DNA of 9,535 bases from Methanobacteriota archaeon (GTDB lineage: Archaea; Thermoplasmatota; Poseidoniia; MGIII; CG-Epi1), in contig JAAZXP010000041.1 of NCBI GenBank assembly GCA_014240055.1, positions 1 through 9,535 on the forward strand, written 5' to 3'. The position numbers were made by a program, and so were the translations under genes. Below the pieces are notes generated by a model, which was not told the origin of the DNA, ran no database searches, and was given only the letters and a program-made list of their open reading frames with translations. Positions 1 through 6,393 of this stretch are shown here, one piece after another. Position 1 is the stretch's first letter, and every line of letters begins with the position of its first letter.

Positions 1-60
1 AAAGGCAACGACTTCAATACTGGTACTAGTAGTCGGCACAGTAATGAGTGTATTTTTAGT

Positions 61-2928
61 TTGTTTTGTGTTTTGTTCATTATTGTGCAAAAGATTCTCA
101 ATATTTCTAGTACTAATAGAAATGATAATGTAAATGTTGAAACTGTAGCCACATCATATCCTGATGAATGGACAGTATCAATTTTCACATCAGCTAGTTG
201 TTCAAGTGGTTCCTTTACTGGCTCTATCAATGCAGGAGAATCTAAGTATCTCTACCTTTGTATAACACCAGATTCGGATTCAGATGCAAGTAATTATACT
301 ATAATAACTGAAGCATCAGCAGGTAGTGGTGCGGAACCGGCCGTCCAAGCATCGACAACATTAGATGTAAGAGAACCTGTAAGATCCGTTACACTCGGTG
401 TAGCAGACGGTGAAGAGGAAGTTACTTTGTCACCAGAAGCAGGTAATGAGGAAAAAAATACAGCCCGTTTCAAAATTACAGTTCAAAATACAGGTTCACA
501 CGATGATAAATTCACCGCAGAATTGGATAATGTCCTTGGTGCTGGTTGGGATTCTGATTTCTTTACAAAGAATTCAGGTAATCCGGGTTCATCAAGTGAT
601 AAGTGGTCTACAACTGGTCAAGCTTTAGAAAAAGATCAGAGTAAATCTCTATGGTTTATTGCAGAAGTTGATGCAGATGAAGTAGATGAAGGAAATTATA
701 CTATGTCTATTACTGTAAGAAATAGTGAAGAAGAAACTCAAAGTACAACTGCAGTAATAATTAATATTGCAGCTCCACGAAGAGATATGTCTGCGACTGC
801 TATCGACGAATTCCAAGAAATTTATCCAGATTATGGTGGAACCTCTACACAAAATAGTGTAAAATTCAAGGTTAAATTAGACAATACGGGATCTAATCCT
901 GATATTTTCATACCTGAAATAGTATCTACTCTGGATGATAACTGGGCGGTCACTTTTTGGCAAGACAGTTCTAAAACTCAATCGTGGTCTACTACCTCAG
1001 GTTTATCAATTGATGATGGAGAATTAGATGACCTTTGGGTATTTGTCGAAGTTGCAGATCAAGCTGACGAAGGAAATTACACAATTCAAATTTCTGTAAG
1101 AGATGAAGAGGATGATCCTAATGCACGTGAGGATATCAGTTTGGTAGTAGTAGTTCAAAGACCCGAATTGACAATCACGCAATCCGATATAACTTTAGAA
1201 ATAGATGGTGTAGTTGGTAATGCTTCACAAGTTCAAGATGGAGATACTGTAGTAATTTTGGTTGATGTTCAAAATATTGGCTCAGCTGATGCAGATGATG
1301 TCAGGATTGAGATATACTTCTATCCTAAACAAGCTCCAACTGATAATGAAGTAGCAACTAGTGAAGATTGGCTTGGATTTGAATTTGATGAAGGCGAGAA
1401 TACATGGATTTATTCATTATATGACAAAACAACTAATATTAAATCAGCAAACCAAAAATCTATAGCTTCAGATGATTGGTTAATTAAAGGTGGAGAATGG
1501 TATGTTGAGGTTCGAGCAGATTATGATGACGACGATGATAATGGAAAAATATTGGAACCGAATGAAAATAATAACGATGCTAGATATTCGGAGTTATTAC
1601 GAGTAAAACCGGATTTAGCAATTGATTCAATGCGTATTGATAGTAAGTATGCAGGTAATCCGGCTAGTAGTGTTCCTAATATCGACGATATAGTGACCTT
1701 TACGGTAACAGTTAGTAATACTGGTGCAGCAGATGTAAATGGAGCAAGACTCTACATTACAGCAGATAGCAGTGAAGATAATGAAGTTCTAAGAGATCGT
1801 ACAAACAAAGACTATGTTGATTTTGATGTTGATGCCGGTGAAACTACAGATGTTCGCTTCCGTTGGAAAGCTGTTGAAGAAGAATGGACTACTTTCCGGG
1901 CTGAGATAAATCCAGTTTGTGATGACTTTGGAATTTTTGAATGTGAAACTGCTGGAGATGGCTTTTCACCTGAAACAGGTCATATGTTTGATGAATTAGG
2001 CAGGTATGCAGATAATGAATATCCTCGTTCTGGTGTCTTTGAACAGAGTGAGTCTGAAGTTAAATTTGAAATATTACCAGATTTTACTATCAAGAAAATA
2101 TCTATGGATCCTCGAAACCCTGAAGTTGATGAAGATGTAGAAATAACAGTTACGATAGAGAATATTGGTAATGCGGACTGGTTAGTAAGTACTAAGCCGT
2201 TGCAAGTTATTTTTGAAGATGGAACTGGTACCGAGTTAACAGCTCAAGTTGGTGAATCTATCAACAAAGGAGATAGTGCAGAAGTTAAGTTTTCTTGGAA
2301 AGTTCCTAACGAAGATAACAAAAACGAGCTTGATCTGACCTACACAATAGATGCAGGTAGTGGTAATTTTGAGATTAAACAATGTAATTCTTGTGATTCA
2401 GCCACTAACGGTGGTGGAACTGATAACGATGAATTCCAGGATACTTTACCATTAGTATTATCTGCAGTTTTAGGAGAAATTGAATTTATATCGGACTTAA
2501 CTGAAAGAGAATTAATTAAGGGAGTACCATTACTCTGGCCAGTAGCCCTATTGGTTGTAGGTGCACTCGCATTGGTTGCAGTTCCTATACTAAGAAGAAG
2601 AGCTGGACGCAGCAATAGAGGTTCAAGAAGAATTGACGGTGAATCTTCTGATGACGATGAACCTAGTGAAGAAGAAGCAGCTCCTGCTCCAGTACCTTCC
2701 AAGATTGGTGTAGTTATTGTGTCTTCAGTAGACGGTAAGACTGCTAATGTTAAGGTACCTTCGAATATGCCTGTTAACAAATTGTTGCAAAATTGTATAG
2801 AAAAGTTCCAACTGCCTCATTCCAATTTTGCAGTTATGCTCAACGGAGCTCCAGTCGATGTTAATTTATCTTTAGCAGATGCAGGCTTATCTGATAGCTG
2901 TCAAATTGATTTAGTACCGCTTGAGTGA
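61..2928 (+). CDS. Giant membrane-anchored surface protein with Ig-like/CARDB-like repeats and a C-terminal ubiquitin-like domain (5' partial)
   Basis: No recognised named family over the full length. The frame is open to base 1, and the TTG at 61 is not a credible start: no signal peptide follows, and the first domain begins mid-strand near residue 11, so the gene is 5' truncated. Counting from base 61, residues ~11-105, 107-238 and 243-366 are Ig-like repeats with the NTGS..D and EGNYT motifs of archaeal COG1470-type proteins. Residues ~368-515, 518-672 and 673-790 look like CARDB domains (NIGSAD, NTGAAD, NIGNAD; PNENNND). A single membrane span lies at ~821-844, followed by RRR and further Arg residues, which places the C terminus inside the cell. 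An acidic/Ala-Pro linker (861-880) leads to a ~75-residue ubiquitin-fold-like domain. The ectodomain is very acidic and has glycosylation sequons, suggesting an S-layer-associated or adhesin-like role (inference). The geranylgeranyl reductase gene starts 9 bases after the stop, so co-transcription is likely. Confidence 0.85.
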   Translation: MFCVLFIIVQKILNISSTNRNDNVNVETVATSYPDEWTVSIFTSASCSSGSFTGSINAGESKYLYLCITPDSDSDASNYTIITEASAGSGAEPAVQASTTLDVREPVRSVTLGVADGEEEVTLSPEAGNEEKNTARFKITVQNTGSHDDKFTAELDNVLGAGWDSDFFTKNSGNPGSSSDKWSTTGQALEKDQSKSLWFIAEVDADEVDEGNYTMSITVRNSEEETQSTTAVIINIAAPRRDMSATAIDEFQEIYPDYGGTSTQNSVKFKVKLDNTGSNPDIFIPEIVSTLDDNWAVTFWQDSSKTQSWSTTSGLSIDDGELDDLWVFVEVADQADEGNYTIQISVRDEEDDPNAREDISLVVVVQRPELTITQSDITLEIDGVVGNASQVQDGDTVVILVDVQNIGSADADDVRIEIYFYPKQAPTDNEVATSEDWLGFEFDEGENTWIYSLYDKTTNIKSANQKSIASDDWLIKGGEWYVEVRADYDDDDDNGKILEPNENNNDARYSELLRVKPDLAIDSMRIDSKYAGNPASSVPNIDDIVTFTVTVSNTGAADVNGARLYITADSSEDNEVLRDRTNKDYVDFDVDAGETTDVRFRWKAVEEEWTTFRAEINPVCDDFGIFECETAGDGFSPETGHMFDELGRYADNEYPRSGVFEQSESEVKFEILPDFTIKKISMDPRNPEVDEDVEITVTIENIGNADWLVSTKPLQVIFEDGTGTELTAQVGESINKGDSAEVKFSWKVPNEDNKNELDLTYTIDAGSGNFEIKQCNSCDSATNGGGTDNDEFQDTLPLVLSAVLGEIEFISDLTERELIKGVPLLWPVALLVVGALALVAVPILRRRAGRSNRGSRRIDGESSDDDEPSEEEAAPAPVPSKIGVVIVSSVDGKTANVKVPSNMPVNKLLQNCIEKFQLPHSNFAVMLNGAPVDVNLSLADAGLSDSCQIDLVPLE
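379..1158 (+). repeat. Tandem pair of diverged Ig-like domain repeats within the giant surface gene
   Basis: Two consecutive ~125-residue units align along their length. Each has an F-K-[IV] strand then a D/Q-NTGS turn, a Trp-containing strand, a WSTT motif, a LW-[FV] strand, and a D-E-G-N-Y-T-[MI]-x-I-[ST]-V-R strand ending in an acidic loop. At the DNA level the gaaggaaattayac stretch recurs near 688 and 1069. The copies are diverged in the third codon position, so this is an old protein-domain duplication and not a recent DNA repeat. A truncated third unit precedes them at the 5' end of the gene. Confidence 0.75.
2701..2925 (+). other. Ubiquitin-like (beta-grasp) domain coding segment, cytoplasmic C terminus of the giant surface protein
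   Basis: Residues ~881-955 follow the ubiquitin-fold pattern. There are two initial strands joined by a DGKT turn (GVVIVSS..DGKTANVKVP), a helix (PVNKLLQNCIEKFQLP), a strand and turn (NFAVMLNGAPV), then LSLADAGLSDSCQIDLV, which matches the tLxdygIxdgstIxLv ending of ubiquitin and of EsaB/YukD-like proteins. The length (~75) equals that of ubiquitin. It ends in PLE without a Gly-Gly tail, so conjugation by the usual route is not expected. The positive-inside Arg cluster after the membrane span puts it in the cytoplasm. The fold call rests on pattern reading only. Confidence 0.6.
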
Positions 2929-2937
2929 TTTGAGTAA

Positions 2938-4116
2938 ATGCTGGATGCATTAGTAATAGGTGCTGGACCAAGTGGTTCTCGAACTGCTTGGAACCTAGCG
3001 GAAGCAGGTTATTCTACAACACTTGTTGAAGAGCATGAAATAGTAGGAGAACCTTGTCAATGTGCTGGGCTCATTACTCCAAGAACATTTGAATATCTAG
3101 GATACAAGAGGCCAGTTTCACAGGAAATGAATGGAGCCCGTTTATGGGGCCCTAAAGACTCGTTTCTTAATTTTCAAGCTAATGATACTAAAGCACTGGT
3201 AATTGATAGGCCCGATTTAGATAGGTCCATAGCTAACAAAGCTATAGATTCTGGAGCTGAGTTGAGATCAGGTCATAGGTATCTAGGCCATAGAAAGTCA
3301 TCTAATGGTATAATTGCAACGATTCAGAGTAAAAGTGGTAAAATTGAATTAGAAACTAAGATGCTTATTGGTTCAGATGGTCCAGCTTCAAGAGTTGCTA
3401 GAGATGCCGGACTTAGTAGTAAAAGAGAAGTTTTAGCAGCCTTTGGTGCCGATGTTGAAGGATATAAAGGCATAGAGAATCATGTTGATTTGTTTGTCGG
3501 TTCTGAATTGGCTCCACGTTTTTTTGGTTGGGGTATTCCTACTGGTCCAAATACTGGGCGAATAGGTATGGCTACAGTTTTACCAAACAGGCCTAAAAAC
3601 TTTTTCAGAGACTATTTTCACAAGGGCGCCCCTTCCAAATTGTTAGGTGGTGCTAAGATCATCAATCGTGTAAGTGGGCTAATTCCTTTTGGAACTAGAG
3701 AACCTAGCTATGCAGATAATGTCCTGTTAACTGGTGATGCTGCAGGCATGGCCAAGCCAACTTCAGGTGGTGGAATTTATTCTGGTTTAATTTCAGCGGA
3801 TGCTGCATCAGAGGTTATTGAAAATGCACATAGAAAAGAAAATTTTGATTCTAAAACTTTAAGTCCGTATCAAGGTTTACTTAAGGAGCGTATAGGTGGA
3901 GAATTATCGAAGGGTTATCACCTGCGTAGAGCCTTCTTGAGTCTTAACGATGATCAATTGGCTGAAATAATTTCAATACTCGGAGAGCCAAAGGTTAAGA
4001 GTGCAATAGAAAAAACAGGAGATTTAGATTATGCATCTCTAGCGGCTTTTTCGGTACTTAAGGCGCAACCTAAACTCATTAAGTTTGCCCCTTTGCTTTT
4101 GAAGCCATTTATTTAA
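2938..4116 (+). CDS. Geranylgeranyl reductase family flavoprotein (putative digeranylgeranylglycerophospholipid reductase)
   Basis: This is an FAD-dependent reductase of the GGR family, which in archaea saturates the double bonds of isoprenoid lipid chains at the membrane. At 392 residues it has the family's usual length. The N-terminal Rossmann motif GAGPSG is at 8-13, and the acidic residue E31 at the end of the second strand binds the FAD ribose. The Cys-bearing loop PCQCAGLI is at 39-46, the GSDGPAS motif at 145-151, and PRFFGWGIP at 193-201 corresponds to the family's substrate-cavity PxxYxWxFP motif with Tyr to Phe and Phe to Ile changes. The second FAD motif GDAAG is at 266-270, followed by PTSGGGI. 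The ATG gives the Rossmann strand directly, so the start is secure. It sits 9 bases after the giant surface gene and its last 78 bases overlap a convergent gene. The exact substrate (archaeal lipid, menaquinone or other isoprenoid) cannot be read from sequence; paralogues are common. Confidence 0.88.
   Translation: MLDALVIGAGPSGSRTAWNLAEAGYSTTLVEEHEIVGEPCQCAGLITPRTFEYLGYKRPVSQEMNGARLWGPKDSFLNFQANDTKALVIDRPDLDRSIANKAIDSGAELRSGHRYLGHRKSSNGIIATIQSKSGKIELETKMLIGSDGPASRVARDAGLSSKREVLAAFGADVEGYKGIENHVDLFVGSELAPRFFGWGIPTGPNTGRIGMATVLPNRPKNFFRDYFHKGAPSKLLGGAKIINRVSGLIPFGTREPSYADNVLLTGDAAGMAKPTSGGGIYSGLISADAASEVIENAHRKENFDSKTLSPYQGLLKERIGGELSKGYHLRRAFLSLNDDQLAEIISILGEPKVKSAIEKTGDLDYASLAAFSVLKAQPKLIKFAPLLLKPFI
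4010..4015 (-). terminator. Possible oligo-U terminator for the minus-strand surface gene
   Basis: Six consecutive T residues on the minus strand lie 24-29 bases past the stop codon at 4039, inside the opposing geranylgeranyl reductase gene. Archaeal RNA polymerase can terminate at T-runs without a hairpin. The tract is short, so this is a weak call. Confidence 0.25.
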
Positions 4117-4863
4117 TCCAGGATAATTTCCTTCTTCTTCAAGATAGAAAATTACAGAAAGTCCTGCAAAAATTATAGTTAAGCTAATTAATCCGTACAA
4201 TGGCCATTTTGGGATAGGTTTTTTCACTCCAAAAGAAGAGTCAGGTATGATTCCATCTACATCTAATATTGTTAGATTAATATTTCCAGGTGAACCTGAG
4301 GGGATATTGCTTCTGTTAGTAGCGTCTTCCCATTCATCCATACTCCAGTGGCCACGAGATTGCATTTGTCGTTCGGTTCCGTTGTGCACAAAATTCATAT
4401 CGAATCTGACAAAATAGGTGCCTTCCTTAGTATCATCATTAGTTTTAATCTCAAACTTCAGGCTTATTGTTTCGTTGGATTGAATTTCATCTATTTCATA
4501 AGAGGCTTTTCTTGTATCAATACTTTCCACAATGTTTTTTTCTCCAAAGAGATTAGAGTTCCATACTGCATTTTGGATGTATGGTCTTTCAGAACTTGGT
4601 ATTACTTCTAAACTTTCAGATTCATCGATATCTGCTCTATGATAAATTTCGGCAATAATTATGATTTCTTCCAGACTTTCATTATATCTATTAAGTATTT
4701 CTAAAGAAAAGTCTCCACTTTGTCCGGGTTCTAGTTGGGGTGTCTGAAAATTATGAAAATCGGGAATATTACCAGGGTTACTAATGTAAGTGTCAATTTC
4801 GCTTTGAGCCAAAGGCAGTGAAAGAATGACGACTGCAATAATTACTCCTAAAAGGCGTTTCAT
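4039..4863 (-). CDS. Small secreted, membrane-anchored beta-sandwich protein with basic cytoplasmic tail
   Basis: Unrecognised family, 274 residues from the ATG at 4863. This start is preferred over the in-frame GTG at 4902 because MKRLLGVIIAVVILSLPLAQS is a clean signal peptide and a TATA-like TTTTAAA lies 26 bases upstream. Residues ~21-205 are beta-rich and acidic, with a P-Q-L-E-P-G-Q-S turn and alternating hydrophobic strands like CARDB or NEW3 domains. Five N-glycosylation sequons are present (N61, N130, N161, N183, N196). A membrane span at ~219-240 is followed by an EEE stretch and then a strongly basic, probably helical tail (KWLQKQRGKLNEFRLRLKYRKSR type, residues 252-274). The tail is encoded opposite the C terminus of the geranylgeranyl reductase (78-base convergent overlap). 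A role in envelope assembly or as an accessory of the neighbouring surface proteins is inference. Confidence 0.82.
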   Translation of the reverse strand: MKRLLGVIIAVVILSLPLAQSEIDTYISNPGNIPDFHNFQTPQLEPGQSGDFSLEILNRYNESLEEIIIIAEIYHRADIDESESLEVIPSSERPYIQNAVWNSNLFGEKNIVESIDTRKASYEIDEIQSNETISLKFEIKTNDDTKEGTYFVRFDMNFVHNGTERQMQSRGHWSMDEWEDATNRSNIPSGSPGNINLTILDVDGIIPDSSFGVKKPIPKWPLYGLISLTIIFAGLSVIFYLEEEGNYPGLNKWLQKQRGKLNEFRLRLKYRKSR

Positions 4864-4885
4864 TATTATGTCAAATAAGGCTCCC

Positions 4886-4892
4886 TTTAAAA
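4886..4892 (-). promoter_or_regulatory. TATA box for the minus-strand surface gene
   Basis: The minus strand reads TTTTAAAG, centred 26 bases upstream of the ATG at 4863. That spacing would put transcription start at or next to the A of ATG, giving a leaderless mRNA as is common in archaea. It supports choosing 4863 over the upstream GTG, which the TATA box itself would overlap. Confidence 0.5.
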
Positions 4893-4923
4893 CAAATATC
4901 ACTCTAATTTTTGGGAGGTTGGA

Positions 4924-4930
4924 TTTATAT
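4924..4930 (+). promoter_or_regulatory. TATA box for the beta-helix surface gene
   Basis: TTTATAT on the plus strand is centred 24 bases upstream of the ATG at 4951, the spacing expected for a leaderless archaeal transcript. No Shine-Dalgarno motif is seen between it and the ATG. The likely transcript continues through kae1 and bud32, which overlap in series. Confidence 0.55.
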
Positions 4931-4950
4931 GGACTTTTCCTTGGAACTAC

Positions 4951-6393
4951 ATGCGCATATTTGGTGTAGTAGCGGCATTTTTCTTTTTTACAATAGTTTT
5001 TTTAACGTTAAATGCTTCTTCAGAGGTCCATCATTTTGATAATTTAACTGTAGCCGAGGAAGAAGTCAGAATATTCACGGATGATCAGATATGGCTTCAA
5101 GGCGATATTCTAATTGATGGTGAAGTTACATTTGAAAATTGTAGTTTAAACGTTAATAGAACATTAGACTTAACTACTTCAGAAATAAGAATTAAGCCCG
5201 GGGGACAATTAAATTTATACAATACAACAATCAGTACAATGGAGTTTGATAGTAATTCAGGGGTTGAAAACGAATCTATTATTTCACCTTATACTCTGGT
5301 TTTAAATGAAAGTAGTCTTTCCATATACAATTCAAATATTTACTATGGAATGATTTGGTTAGTGGGTGGTGATGTGGAGATTACAGGATTAGTACTTGAT
5401 GGTTTTAATATGGTTAATTATGGTATTTTTTCTGAAGATACTAATTTGAAAGCTTCAAGCGTATCTATTAGAAATTACACCCAGGGTTTGCGTTCCATTG
5501 GGGCAACTCCAGACTTAGAGTCTATATTTTACTATAATTGTAGTACACAAATGACTCAGGAATGGTGGATTACTTTTTCACCGTTTGATAATTCTACTGG
5601 ACTCCCAATTTCAGGTTTTGAAGTAAGACAATGGGAGGGTGAACGTATGATTGGAACTTGGAACTGGGCTAAAGAGTACGAAATTGATTCTTTTGGTCAA
5701 AAAATAGAACATACTGCAAAATTCACGTTTTATCTTAATCTTTATTTTGGATATATTGACGTGCCTTGGGAAGGTAGAATATTTGATAATACAGATATCA
5801 TTCAAAATTTCAATTTAAATCACACACATATTAGTCTAGATTCGCCAGTAATTTTTGTAGATGATGAAGTTCTAGGGGCGGGAGAGAAAGCTCCAAAATG
5901 GTCTAATGTCAATTTTAGTGTTATAATCACTAATCCGACAGATATAAATTTTTATAATTTTAATCTAAATCTCCTAATAAATGGTAATTCAGGCTATTCC
6001 ACAACTGTAGTTTCCTTGGATTCCAATATATCACAGAGGGCAAATGTTTCTTGGAAAGCCTCTGTTGAGGGTCCAATGTCTTTTGGAGTTCAAGCGGACA
6101 TATTTGATGATTTACCTAATGTTTCAAATCATAAAATTACAGTCTACCGTTTTTTACAAGTTGAAACAGATGATGATGCAAATGTAAAATCCTCAGGGTC
6201 TTGGACTGCTTTATTGGCTATATTTACGCTAATGAGTCTGTGCAGTTACATAATCTATACAGGTATGGAAGAAGAAGTTATTACCTCAGATTCAGAAGAT
6301 ATTTCTACTTCTGAAAAGTCTGTTTCTGAGGATGAAGATTTAAGAGAAATGGCGATATCTGAAGAAATTGAAGACGAGAAAGATCTTGAGTAA
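4951..6393 (+). CDS. Secreted membrane-anchored protein: beta-helix-like region, CARDB-like domain, acidic cytoplasmic tail
   Basis: Not a named family; 480 residues. The signal peptide is MRIFGVVAAFFFFTIVFLTLNASSE. Residues ~30-200 have short repeating strands (GDILIDGEVTFENCSL, GGQLNLYNTTIS, SSLSIYNSNIYYG, GDVEITGLVLDG), the look of a right-handed beta-helix of the pectate-lyase/NosD kind, with no obvious catalytic set. Residues ~205-295 form a Trp/Phe-rich beta region. Residues ~298-400 resemble CARDB (VNFSVIITNPTDIN, then RANVSWKA). About 15 N-glycosylation sequons suggest heavy glycosylation. A membrane span at ~418-437 is followed by a 43-residue tail rich in Glu, Asp and Ser that should be cytoplasmic. 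Start: ATG with a leaderless-spaced TATA box. The stop overlaps the start of kae1, so the two are likely translationally coupled. Carbohydrate binding or an envelope role is inference. Confidence 0.83.
   Translation: MRIFGVVAAFFFFTIVFLTLNASSEVHHFDNLTVAEEEVRIFTDDQIWLQGDILIDGEVTFENCSLNVNRTLDLTTSEIRIKPGGQLNLYNTTISTMEFDSNSGVENESIISPYTLVLNESSLSIYNSNIYYGMIWLVGGDVEITGLVLDGFNMVNYGIFSEDTNLKASSVSIRNYTQGLRSIGATPDLESIFYYNCSTQMTQEWWITFSPFDNSTGLPISGFEVRQWEGERMIGTWNWAKEYEIDSFGQKIEHTAKFTFYLNLYFGYIDVPWEGRIFDNTDIIQNFNLNHTHISLDSPVIFVDDEVLGAGEKAPKWSNVNFSVIITNPTDINFYNFNLNLLINGNSGYSTTVVSLDSNISQRANVSWKASVEGPMSFGVQADIFDDLPNVSNHKITVYRFLQVETDDDANVKSSGSWTALLAIFTLMSLCSYIIYTGMEEEVITSDSEDISTSEKSVSEDEDLREMAISEEIEDEKDLE

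Noticed and set aside
2340..2780. 146-residue open frame on the minus strand
   Set aside because: It is antisense to the C-terminal part of the giant surface gene, which has clear membrane-span and domain structure in the plus frame; the minus translation is Ser/Thr/Pro-rich low complexity with no recognisable motif.
2929..2939. TTGAGTAAA shared between the bases before the reductase start and the kae1 start region
   Set aside because: It is a nine-base match arising from a Leu-Glu C-terminal codon context and stop codons; too short to be a regulatory repeat without more copies.
4348..4611. 87-residue plus-strand open frame
   Set aside because: It is opposite the minus-strand surface gene, whose signal peptide, sequons and membrane span are coherent; the plus translation has no domain pattern and no ribosome binding site or TATA box.
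4864..4902. GTG start at 4902 for the minus-strand surface gene
   Set aside because: It would put 13 residues before a perfect signal peptide and would place the likely TATA box inside the coding sequence.
6368..6385. Upstream TTG start for kae1
   Set aside because: It adds six charged residues not found in the family; the TTG at 6386 gives the standard N terminus and length.
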